From Trueperaceae bacterium (GTDB lineage: Bacteria > Deinococcota > Deinococci > Deinococcales > Trueperaceae): 35,648 nucleotides of DNA. Positions 1 to 6,213 of the stretch are shown here, piece after piece. Made by a program: the position numbers and the translations under genes. The notes below the pieces were generated by a model. The model was not told the origin of the DNA. It saw only the letters and a program-made list of their open reading frames with translations, and ran no database searches. Every line of letters starts with the position of its first letter. The stretch's first letter is position 1. The stretch is taken from positions 1 to 35,648 of the forward strand of contig JACFNR010000029.1 in NCBI GenBank assembly GCA_019454765.1, written 5' to 3'.

Positions 1-896
1 GCGTGGTCAGCGCGGCCAACTCGATGGTGGCCGCCGCCGCCCCGCGCGAGCGCCTTGGCTACGCCATGGGTATGATGCAGACGGCGGCCTGGGCCGGCGC
101 CTCCGTCGGACCGATGCTCGGTGGCGCCCTCGAGTTCTTCTTCGGTTACCGCCTGTCGTTCGTGGTCACGGCCGCGTTGCTCCTGGCGGGCGGCCTGCTC
201 GTGCTGTTCGGCGTGCGGGAACGCTTCACCCCGCCCGCCGACCCCGGCAGGGGGCTGCGTGGCATGCTGGCCACCTGGCGCGAGGTGTTCCGGGCGCCGG
301 GCGTGCCCCTCGCCTACTTCCTGCGCTTCAGCGCCTGGCTCGGCCGCACGATGCTCGTGCCGTTCCTCCCGCTGTTCATCGCCACCATCACCGTGAAGCC
401 GGACCTGGCCGGGATGTACACGGGGCTGGCGATCGGGCTCGCAGCGGGCTCGTCCACCCTCAGCGGCGTGGTGCTCGGGCGCCTCTCCGACCGCGTCGGT
501 TACCGCGTCATCCTGGTGGCCTCGACCTTCGCCTGCGCCGCCTTCTACGTCCCCATGGCCTTCGTCACCAACGTGCTCCAGCTCATCTTCGTGAACGTGC
601 TGATCGGCCTGGCGACGGGCGGGGTGCTGCCCGCCATCTCGGCGATGCTGGCGCACCTCACCCCGCGCGCCGCGGCGGGCTCCGTCTACGGCATCGACAA
701 CTCCGTCGCGGCCGCGTCCCGCGCCCTCGCGCCCATGGTGGCGGGCGCCGTGGTGACGCTTACGAGCCTGCCCGGCCAGACCGACTACCGCACGATCTTC
801 CTCGTCACCGCGGCGCTCTTCGTCCTGACTGGCGCGGTGGCGGCGTGGCGGCTGCCGCGCCGGGAAGGCGCCGGGCCGGGCCAGGGCGCGCCTTGA
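1..896 (+). CDS. MFS transporter, drug-efflux type (5' end outside the window)
   Basis: This is the C-terminal ~297 residues of a major facilitator superfamily permease, a proton-coupled transporter of the inner membrane. The reading frame is open at the left edge, so the true start lies upstream. What remains begins near TM4-TM5, with the typical G-Y-A-M-G and G-P-x-L-G-G motifs around residues 19-41 that drug/H+ antiporters of the DHA1/MdtG type carry after TM4. It then has a central hydrophilic loop (about 75-100), and the second six-helix half with a G-R-L-S-D-R-V-G-Y-R motif (about 159-168), the usual MFS motif A repeat. The stop (894-896) lies inside a 32-bp tandem duplication. The substrate cannot be told. 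Next downstream is the thiamine locus, but nothing ties this gene to thiamine. Confidence 0.85.
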   Translation, partial: VVSAANSMVAAAAPRERLGYAMGMMQTAAWAGASVGPMLGGALEFFFGYRLSFVVTAALLLAGGLLVLFGVRERFTPPADPGRGLRGMLATWREVFRAPGVPLAYFLRFSAWLGRTMLVPFLPLFIATITVKPDLAGMYTGLAIGLAAGSSTLSGVVLGRLSDRVGYRVILVASTFACAAFYVPMAFVTNVLQLIFVNVLIGLATGGVLPAISAMLAHLTPRAAAGSVYGIDNSVAAASRALAPMVAGAVVTLTSLPGQTDYRTIFLVTAALFVLTGAVAAWRLPRREGAGPGQGAP

Positions 897-942
897 CGCC
901 GCCGGTGACGGGCCAGGGCGCGCCTTGACGCCGCCGGTGACG
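879..942. repeat. perfect 32-bp tandem duplication
   Basis: Two identical 32-bp units lie head to tail at 879-910 and 911-942. The first unit carries the last codons and stop of the MFS gene. Each unit contains a TTGACG hexamer (893-898 and 925-930), and the second hexamer is correctly placed to be the -35 box of the thiB promoter. The unit length is not a multiple of three. The duplication therefore copied the coding end and the -35 hexamer together. Confidence 0.95.
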
Positions 943-953
943 GGCGGTAGTTT
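925..953 (+). promoter_or_regulatory. sigma-A promoter of the TPP riboswitch-thiB transcript
   Basis: A TTGACG -35 box (925-930) is followed by exactly 17 nt and a TAGTTT -10 box (948-953). A start about 7 nt further on falls at about 960, where the first strand of riboswitch helix P1 begins (958-964). Promoter and aptamer therefore support each other. Confidence 0.75.
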
Positions 954-957
954 CGGG

Positions 958-1049
958 GCGTCACCAGGGGTGTCCGGCGCCTGTCGCGCCGGGCTGAGAT
1001 CAAACCCTAGGACCTGACCCCGATCATGCGGGCGGAGGGAGCGTGACGC
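958..1049 (+). promoter_or_regulatory. TPP riboswitch (THI element)
   Basis: The conserved THI-box blocks appear in order. GGGGTG is at 967-972, CTGAGA at 994-999, an ACCC strand at 1003-1006, GACCTGA at 1011-1017, and the final GATCATGCGGGCGGAGGGA block at 1022-1040. A 7-bp closing helix P1 forms between 958-964 and 1043-1049. The aptamer lies 48 nt before the thiB start codon. A Shine-Dalgarno-like GAGAGG (1082-1087) is the probable regulated element, with thiamine pyrophosphate binding repressing thiB. I see no clear intrinsic terminator between aptamer and gene, so control of translation initiation is more likely than premature termination; this is inference. Confidence 0.93.
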
Positions 1050-1096
1050 GGCGCCGAAAGCGCGGTGCGTCCGGTGGTGATGAGAGGACGTGCACC

Positions 1097-2191
1097 ATGC
1101 GCGTGTTCATCAGGTCGGCCCTACTCGTCTCGTTGCTGGCACTGACGGTGCCGGGCGCCGCCCAGCGCCTGACGGTGCTCACGCACGACTCCTTCGCCCT
1201 GCCGAAGGAGCTGGTCGACGACTTCACGGCGCGCACGGGCATCGCCGTCACGTTCCTGCAGGGCGGCGACGCGGGCGAGGTGGTCAACCGCGCCGTCCTC
1301 ACGCGAGCGAGGCCACTCGCCGACGTGCTGTTCGGCGTCGACGAGAGCCTCCTGCAGCGCGTGCGCACGGAGGGCATCTTCGAGCCGTACCTGAGCCCGG
1401 CGCTGGCGCGGGTGGACCCCGCGTTCAGGTTCGACCCGAGCGGGCTCGTGACGCCGATCGACGTCGGTTACGTGGTGCCGAACGTGGACGTCGGCTGGTT
1501 CGCGGCCAACGACCTGCCATTGCCGAGCGACCTCGCCGACCTGGCGGCGGCGCCCTACCGCGGGCTCACCGTGGTCCTCAACCCCGCCAGCTCGAGCCCC
1601 GGCCTCGCCTTCCTGGCGGCCACCGTGGCGCGCTTCGGCGACCCACAGGCCGGCATCGTCGGCACCGCTGGTGGAGACGGCGACTGGCTCGACTTCTGGG
1701 CCGACCTCGCCAAGAACGACGTGGCGGTGGCGGACGGCTGGACGGACGCCTACTACACGCGGTTCACGCGCTACGGCGGCGACAGGCCGATCGTGGTTAG
1801 CTACGCCACCAGCCCCGCCGCAGAGGTCATCTTCGCCGACGCCCCCTTGAGCGCCGCCCCCACCGCCAACCTGACATGCGCGGGGTGCGCCTACCGCCAG
1901 GTCGAGGCGGCCGGCATCCTGGCGGGAACGAAGCAGCGCGCCGCCGCCGAGGCGTTCATCGACTTCCTCTTGAGCCCAGCGGTGCAGTCGGCCATACCGC
2001 TGGCCATGTTCGTCGCTCCCGTCGTGGCGGACGCGCCGGAGCCGCCCGAGTTCCTCGCCTACGGGCGGGTGGCTCCGGGCGCGGTCGCGGCGCCCCTGGC
2101 CCCCGGCGTGCTGGAGGCGAACCAGGCGCGCTGGCTGAAGCAGTGGACCGCCGTGGTCCTACAGGGTCGGCTCCCGTCGAGCGTGAGGTGA
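1097..2191 (+). CDS. thiB: thiamine ABC transporter substrate-binding protein ThiB
   Basis: A 364-residue periplasmic solute-binding protein that captures thiamine (or its phosphates) for the ThiPQ importer. Residues 1-22 are a signal peptide (basic N-terminus, Leu/Val core, A-A before Q23). The mature protein starts with the L-T-V-L-T-H-D-S-F motif typical of ThiB/TbpA. The family's extracellular solute-binding fold runs through the rest. Start choice: ATG 1097 has GAGAGG nine bases upstream and gives a clean signal peptide; an in-frame GTG at 1043 lies inside the riboswitch and would add a charged tail before the signal. The 3' end overlaps the convergent ABC-exporter gene by 33 bp (2159-2191). 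The matching permease, ATPase and TPP-forming kinase lie 10 kb downstream (12330-16057). Confidence 0.92.
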   Translation: MRVFIRSALLVSLLALTVPGAAQRLTVLTHDSFALPKELVDDFTARTGIAVTFLQGGDAGEVVNRAVLTRARPLADVLFGVDESLLQRVRTEGIFEPYLSPALARVDPAFRFDPSGLVTPIDVGYVVPNVDVGWFAANDLPLPSDLADLAAAPYRGLTVVLNPASSSPGLAFLAATVARFGDPQAGIVGTAGGDGDWLDFWADLAKNDVAVADGWTDAYYTRFTRYGGDRPIVVSYATSPAAEVIFADAPLSAAPTANLTCAGCAYRQVEAAGILAGTKQRAAAEAFIDFLLSPAVQSAIPLAMFVAPVVADAPEPPEFLAYGRVAPGAVAAPLAPGVLEANQARWLKQWTAVVLQGRLPSSVR

Positions 2192-3976
2192 GGCGGCCGG
2201 CGGGCCGTCGCCCGCGGCCACCAACCACGACCGACCGGCGCTGACCTCCGCGAGGGTGCCCTGTGCCACGACCCGCCCTTGCTCGAGGACGACGACGCGG
2301 TCGGCCCGCTCGAGGGCGGCGCGGCGGTGGGAGACGACGAGGCAGGTGACCCTCGACCCGTCCTCTCCCGGCGTCCGGGCGGCGAAGATGCCGTCCCAGA
2401 GTCGACGCTCCGTCTCGATGTCGAGGGCGCTCGAGATGTCGTCGAACACCAGGAGCTCCGCGCGGCGCAGCAGCATGCGGGCCGCGGCCGCGCGTTGCAC
2501 CTGCCCGCCGGAGAGGCGCACGCCGCGCGTGCCGACCTCCGCCTCGAGCCCCCCCGTGAGGGTCGCCAGGTCCGGCCCGAGCACGGCGAGTTCCAGGGCT
2601 TCGGTGACCTCGGCGTCCGTCAGGTCGGAACCCAGGAGCACGTTCTCGCGCAGCGAATCCGAGAAGAGGCGCGGCACCTGGGGCGTGTAGGCGCTGCGCG
2701 GCGGCACGAAGAACGACGCGGCGTCGGTCACCTCGCGACCGTTCCAGCTGACCGTCCCGGCCTGCTTCGGGACGAGCCCCAGCAGCGCCCGCAGGAGGGT
2801 CGTCTTGCCCGCCCCCACCCTGCCGGTCACGACCACGAACTCGCCGCGCTCGACGGTGAAGGTCACGTCCTCGACACCGCGAGCGTCGCCGTGACCCGCG
2901 GTGAGGCCGGCCACGTCGAGGCGTCTGAACGGCTCCGGCCGCGGAGCGCCCGCCACGAACGGCCGCTGGGGCCGCTCGAGGTCGTGGTTCCTGGGCGTGA
3001 CGACGGCGGCCACGGGCGCGTCGACGAGCAGGCGCCCGAGCCGCTCGAAGGCGACGCCGGTGCGGCGGTGCTGCACCACCATCAACCCCATGAACGACAT
3101 GACCCCCGTCAGGCGGGGCAGGAACGTCACGAAGAGCGCGAAGTCTCCGACGGTGAACGTGCCCGCCTCGAGCCGGGAGGCGCCGAGGAGCAGGATGATC
3201 CCCGTGGCGATGTTGACCATGTTGTCGGTGACGCTCCTGAAGAGCTCGGTGAGGAGCGTGTCCCTGAGCGCGGTGCGCTTGCGGACGGCGTTGAGGGACG
3301 CGAAGCGTCGCAACACGAAGGGCTCGCGGCCCGACGCCTTGACGGCCTGCACGCTGCCGAAGGTCTCGCCCAGGAAGTCCGTCACGCGGCTGGTGGCCTC
3401 GCGGCTGAGGCGGCGGGCGGCGCGGATGTGTGGCCGCAGCACCCCCGTGAGCACCACGGTCGAGGCCAGGGGCACGCAGGCGAGCAGCGTCATGAACGGG
3501 TCGACGAGCAGCATGGTCGCGAGCGCCAGGAGCGCGTAGGCCGCGAACCCCCAGAAGTCGCACCAGTGCTCGAAGTACTCGCCGATGTCGTTGACGTCGT
3601 CGCGGAAGCGCGTGACGGCCTCGCTGGGCGAGTCGGGCAGCCGCCGCGACCCGTGCGCCTCGAGGAGGTAGCTCAGCAGCGCGCGCCGCACGTGCAGGGT
3701 CAGCTCGAGCCACCACGTCGCCCAGGTGTAGATGCCGCCCACGAAGAGGAGGATCCTCACCGCGTCGACGCTCAGGCCGAGCGCCAGGTAGGTCCAGGCG
3801 TTGAGGCCGGCCGCCTGGGCTCCCGAGAGGGCGTCGAACAGCCCGCGCATGGCCAGGGCGAACAGCACCGGCACGGCGTGGATGAGCGACCACAGCGTGG
3901 CCGTGAGCACGAAGTACCAACGGCGCTGGCGGCCGAGCGCCAGCGCGAGCCGCAGCGGGTTGGACGAGAAGGTCAT
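2159..3976 (-). CDS. heterodimeric ABC exporter, subunit with degenerate Walker B
   Basis: A 605-residue half-transporter: a six-helix membrane domain (about 1-310) and a nucleotide-binding domain (about 350-590). Visible motifs are Walker A G-R-V-G-A-G-K-T (385-392), Q-loop Q433, a canonical LSGGQ signature (488-492), Walker B ending D512-D513, and switch H550. The catalytic glutamate after Walker B is replaced by Asp513, as in the non-catalytic partner of heterodimeric exporters such as TM287/288. The upstream partner gene (3973-5799) has the opposite defect, a normal DE and a degraded signature. The two genes overlap by 4 bp (ATGA), so they are translationally coupled. Likely an inner-membrane multidrug, lipid or peptide exporter; the substrate is unknown. 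Its 3' end overlaps thiB by 33 bp and no terminator is visible. Confidence 0.92.
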   Translation of the reverse strand: MTFSSNPLRLALALGRQRRWYFVLTATLWSLIHAVPVLFALAMRGLFDALSGAQAAGLNAWTYLALGLSVDAVRILLFVGGIYTWATWWLELTLHVRRALLSYLLEAHGSRRLPDSPSEAVTRFRDDVNDIGEYFEHWCDFWGFAAYALLALATMLLVDPFMTLLACVPLASTVVLTGVLRPHIRAARRLSREATSRVTDFLGETFGSVQAVKASGREPFVLRRFASLNAVRKRTALRDTLLTELFRSVTDNMVNIATGIILLLGASRLEAGTFTVGDFALFVTFLPRLTGVMSFMGLMVVQHRRTGVAFERLGRLLVDAPVAAVVTPRNHDLERPQRPFVAGAPRPEPFRRLDVAGLTAGHGDARGVEDVTFTVERGEFVVVTGRVGAGKTTLLRALLGLVPKQAGTVSWNGREVTDAASFFVPPRSAYTPQVPRLFSDSLRENVLLGSDLTDAEVTEALELAVLGPDLATLTGGLEAEVGTRGVRLSGGQVQRAAAARMLLRRAELLVFDDISSALDIETERRLWDGIFAARTPGEDGSRVTCLVVSHRRAALERADRVVVLEQGRVVAQGTLAEVSAGRSWLVAAGDGPPAASPHARREPTL

Positions 3977-5799
3977 GCCAGTTCCTCCAGGACGCCGGCG
4001 TGGGAGCCCGACGCCGGTGCGTCCGGATCGAGAGCGGCGCGGCGCAGGCGGGCGTAGCGGGAGCGCGGGTCGGCGGCCAGCGCGCGGCGCGGACCGAACT
4101 CCGCCACGCGGCCACCGTCCATTACCAGGATCGAGTCGACGCGCTCCACCGTCTCGAGGCGGTGCGCGATGACGATGGCGGTGCGCCCCGCGAGGAGGCG
4201 CTCCAGCGCCGCCTCCAGCCGCAGTTCCGTGGCGGGGTCGAGGCGCGACGACGGCTCGTCGAGCACGATGAGCCCCGGGTCGAGGAGGAAGACGCGCGCG
4301 AAGGCCACGAGCTGCGCCTCGCCGGCCGACAGGTTCCGGCCGCCCGAGTCGATGACGGTGTCGAGGCCGGCGTCCTGGCGCTCCAGCCAGTCGAGCATGT
4401 CGAGCTCGGCCAGCACGGCGAGGATGCGGTCGTCGTCGACGCCGTCGTCGAAGAAGGTCAGGTTGTGGCGGAGCGTCCCCCTGAAGAGCTGCACCTCCTG
4501 CGAGACGAGGCCGACGCGCGCCCTCAGGGCGTCCAGGTCGGCCTCGGTGGCGTCGACGCCGCCGAGGCGCACCCGCCCCGCCACGGGGTCGTAGAGGCGG
4601 AAGAGGAGCCTGGTGAGGGTCGTCTTCCCCGAGCCGGTGCGGCCCAGCAGGCCGAGCCGCTCCCCCGGCGCGAGCCGGAAGCTCACGTCGTCGAGGGTGA
4701 GCCGCTCCGGGTCCTCGTCCGGGTACCTGAAGCTGACGCGCTCGAAGGAGACGCTCAGCGGACCGGGAGGCAGCGCCAGCTCGCCGCGGCGCGGCAGCGC
4801 CGACGAGAGGGCCATCAGCTCACCCACGCGCTGGGCGCCGGCGCCCGCCTTCTGCAGCTCCTGGAGCTGCTGCGTGATCTGCTCGACGGGGTTCTGCAGC
4901 ATCAGCAGGTACTGGAACACCATGTAGGCGGCGCCGACGGTGAGCGCGCCGCGGCCGACGAGGAAGATGGACGCCCCGACCGTGACGGCCGTGCCGACGA
5001 CCATCAGCCCGTAGCCGGACAGCCACACCACGCTCCGCAGCATCCAGGCCCGCCTTGTGTCGTGGTAGACGCCTCGCATGACCGCGCCGAAGCGGTGCAT
5101 CACGTACGCTCCGGCGCCGTTGGCGCGCAGGTCGTCGAGGCCCTGCAGCCTCTCCTCGATGAAGCCGAACAGCTTCGCGCTCGCCTCCCGCTCGAGGCGC
5201 GTGGCCGGCACACCGGCGCGCCGCGTTCGCGACAGGACGACGAGCTCGAGCAGCACGAAGGCCGTCAGTACCGCGCCCATCGCCGGGTTCTCGAGCCACA
5301 GCGCCACCAACACGCCGACCAGCAGGAGCGCGCCGCCCAACACCCGCACCGCGAAGACCGACAGGAAGTTGGACAGGGCGGTGACGTCGCCGTCGATCCT
5401 CTCGATCATCTCGCCCGGGGTGCGGGCGTTGTGGAACGCCATGTCGAGGCCCAAGGTGTGCGCGGTGAGGTCCTCGCGCAGCAGGTTCGTCGCCGTCCAG
5501 CCGACGGCGGCCGCCACGTAGGTCGCGACCGCGCCCAGGAGCTGGGTCAGCAGGGCGGCGACGAGGAAGGCGACCGCGATCTTGACGAGTTCGGCCTCGG
5601 GCGCGGCGCCCATGGCGCCGTCGATGAAGGACCTCAACAGTTGCGGCACGAGAAGCTGCAGGCCGGTGGCCAGCAGGAGCAGGGTGGTCATGATGGCCGC
5701 CATGGGCCTCTGCGGCGCCAGGTAGCGCCACAACACGGCGCCAAGGGAGTGGCCGCGGGGCGGTCGGTCGTTGCTCGGCGTGAGGGCGGCGTCGCTCAT
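3973..5799 (-). CDS. heterodimeric ABC exporter, catalytic-site subunit
   Basis: A 608-residue half-transporter with a membrane domain (about 25-315) and a nucleotide-binding domain (about 348-580). Motifs: Walker A G-R-T-G-S-G-K-T (386-393), Q-loop Q434, a degraded signature LSAGE (490-494) instead of LSGGQ, an intact Walker B with D514-E515, and switch H546. With the downstream subunit this predicts one working ATP site (this Walker A/B plus the partner's LSGGQ) and one degenerate site. Start choice: ATG 5799 is preceded by an AGGA-type Shine-Dalgarno. An in-frame ATG at 5877 has none and would add a hydrophilic Pro/Glu-rich tail of 26 residues. The gene is first in its operon, after a leader of about 240 nt that contains an upstream ORF and alternative hairpins. 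Confidence 0.9.
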   Translation of the reverse strand: MSDAALTPSNDRPPRGHSLGAVLWRYLAPQRPMAAIMTTLLLLATGLQLLVPQLLRSFIDGAMGAAPEAELVKIAVAFLVAALLTQLLGAVATYVAAAVGWTATNLLREDLTAHTLGLDMAFHNARTPGEMIERIDGDVTALSNFLSVFAVRVLGGALLLVGVLVALWLENPAMGAVLTAFVLLELVVLSRTRRAGVPATRLEREASAKLFGFIEERLQGLDDLRANGAGAYVMHRFGAVMRGVYHDTRRAWMLRSVVWLSGYGLMVVGTAVTVGASIFLVGRGALTVGAAYMVFQYLLMLQNPVEQITQQLQELQKAGAGAQRVGELMALSSALPRRGELALPPGPLSVSFERVSFRYPDEDPERLTLDDVSFRLAPGERLGLLGRTGSGKTTLTRLLFRLYDPVAGRVRLGGVDATEADLDALRARVGLVSQEVQLFRGTLRHNLTFFDDGVDDDRILAVLAELDMLDWLERQDAGLDTVIDSGGRNLSAGEAQLVAFARVFLLDPGLIVLDEPSSRLDPATELRLEAALERLLAGRTAIVIAHRLETVERVDSILVMDGGRVAEFGPRRALAADPRSRYARLRRAALDPDAPASGSHAGVLEELA

Positions 5800-5881
5800 C
5801 TGGTCCTCGTGGGTCTCCGGTGGTTCCCGGGACTGGTTCGGGTGCTTGGTAGGTTCCCTGTCAGGCCCACGCGGCATGAGT

Positions 5882-5921
5882 ACGACCGTGGGGGCCTCGG
5901 TCGGGGGCCGCCCACGGTCGT
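5882..5921 (-). promoter_or_regulatory. inverted repeat with competing pairings in the ABC-exporter leader
   Basis: Perfect 11-bp arms at 5882-5892 and 5911-5921 are separated by 18 nt and would form a stable hairpin in the minus-strand leader RNA. The arm nearer the gene has two further possible partners: a second copy of the complementary hexamer inside the loop (5898-5903), and a 6-nt strand further downstream (5866-5871). The structures exclude one another. No T-run follows, so a role as a plain terminator is not supported; a switching leader is inferred. Confidence 0.55.
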
Positions 5922-5939
5922 CGCGGTGCTCTCTTGGGG

Positions 5940-6038
5940 TCAGTGCGCGATGATCGCTAGGCAGTCCTCTCCCGTTCGCGGCTCGCCGGCGCCTGCGGCG
6001 CGGGCAGCGCTGACGGTATCGGGCAGGAGGATCGCCAT
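5940..6038 (-). CDS. possible 32-residue leader peptide (uORF) of the ABC exporter operon
   Basis: A 33-codon ATG-to-TGA frame starts 10 nt after the -10 box of the operon's predicted promoter, so its ATG would be within about 5 nt of the transcript's 5' end. It encodes a small Ala-rich peptide ending A-I-I-A-H, with no recognisable domain. It ends about 20 nt before the first arm of the competing hairpins and about 140 nt before the exporter start. A comparable layout is known for Bacillus subtilis bmrB-bmrCD, where translation of a leader peptide controls read-through into a heterodimeric multidrug ABC exporter. Open frames of this length are common by chance in GC-rich DNA, so the position next to the promoter is the main evidence. 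Confidence 0.45.
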   Translation of the reverse strand: MAILLPDTVSAARAAGAGEPRTGEDCLAIIAH

Positions 6039-6048
6039 CGCGAGGTGA

Positions 6049-6077
6049 ACTGTAGCGGTTCGGCCCGCCCTTGTCAA
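6049..6077 (-). promoter_or_regulatory. sigma-A promoter of the ABC exporter operon
   Basis: Reading the minus strand, TTGACA (6077-6072) is followed by exactly 17 nt and then TACAGT (6054-6049). This is the best sigma-A promoter in the window. Transcription would begin near 6042, giving a leader of about 240 nt before the exporter start at 5799. Confidence 0.8.
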
Positions 6078-6171
6078 TCGCACCGCGCGGCTCGCCGTGC
6101 GCGGGGGCGGCCCCGCGCTCAGGGCGAGGCGCGTCCGACCCGCCGCGGCGTTAGCTGTCGCGCCGGCGCGC

Positions 6172-6177
6172 TATCCT
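6172..6177 (+). promoter_or_regulatory. probable -10 box for addBA
   Basis: TATCCT lies 36 nt before the addB ATG, with no convincing -35 box. It would give a leader of roughly 30 nt carrying the GGAG ribosome-binding site at 6206-6209. The 5800-6213 gap otherwise holds only the divergent ABC-exporter leader and its promoter. Confidence 0.4.
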
Positions 6178-6213
6178 CCCGGGGTAACGACCGCGCGGGT
6201 TCATTGGAGTCGA

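Noticed and set aside
1043-1096. GTG 1043 as thiB start
   Set aside because: It lies within riboswitch helix P1 and would put a charged tail before the signal peptide.
1956-4115. Long minus-strand open frame across the thiB end and an ABC gene (719 residues)
   Set aside because: Arg/Pro/Ala-rich low-complexity translation with no motifs; it is a GC-driven shadow of the ABC exporter gene in another frame.
5800-5877. N-terminal extension of the ABC subunit to ATG 5877
   Set aside because: No ribosome-binding site there, and the added 26 residues are hydrophilic and unlike the family; kept as untranslated leader.
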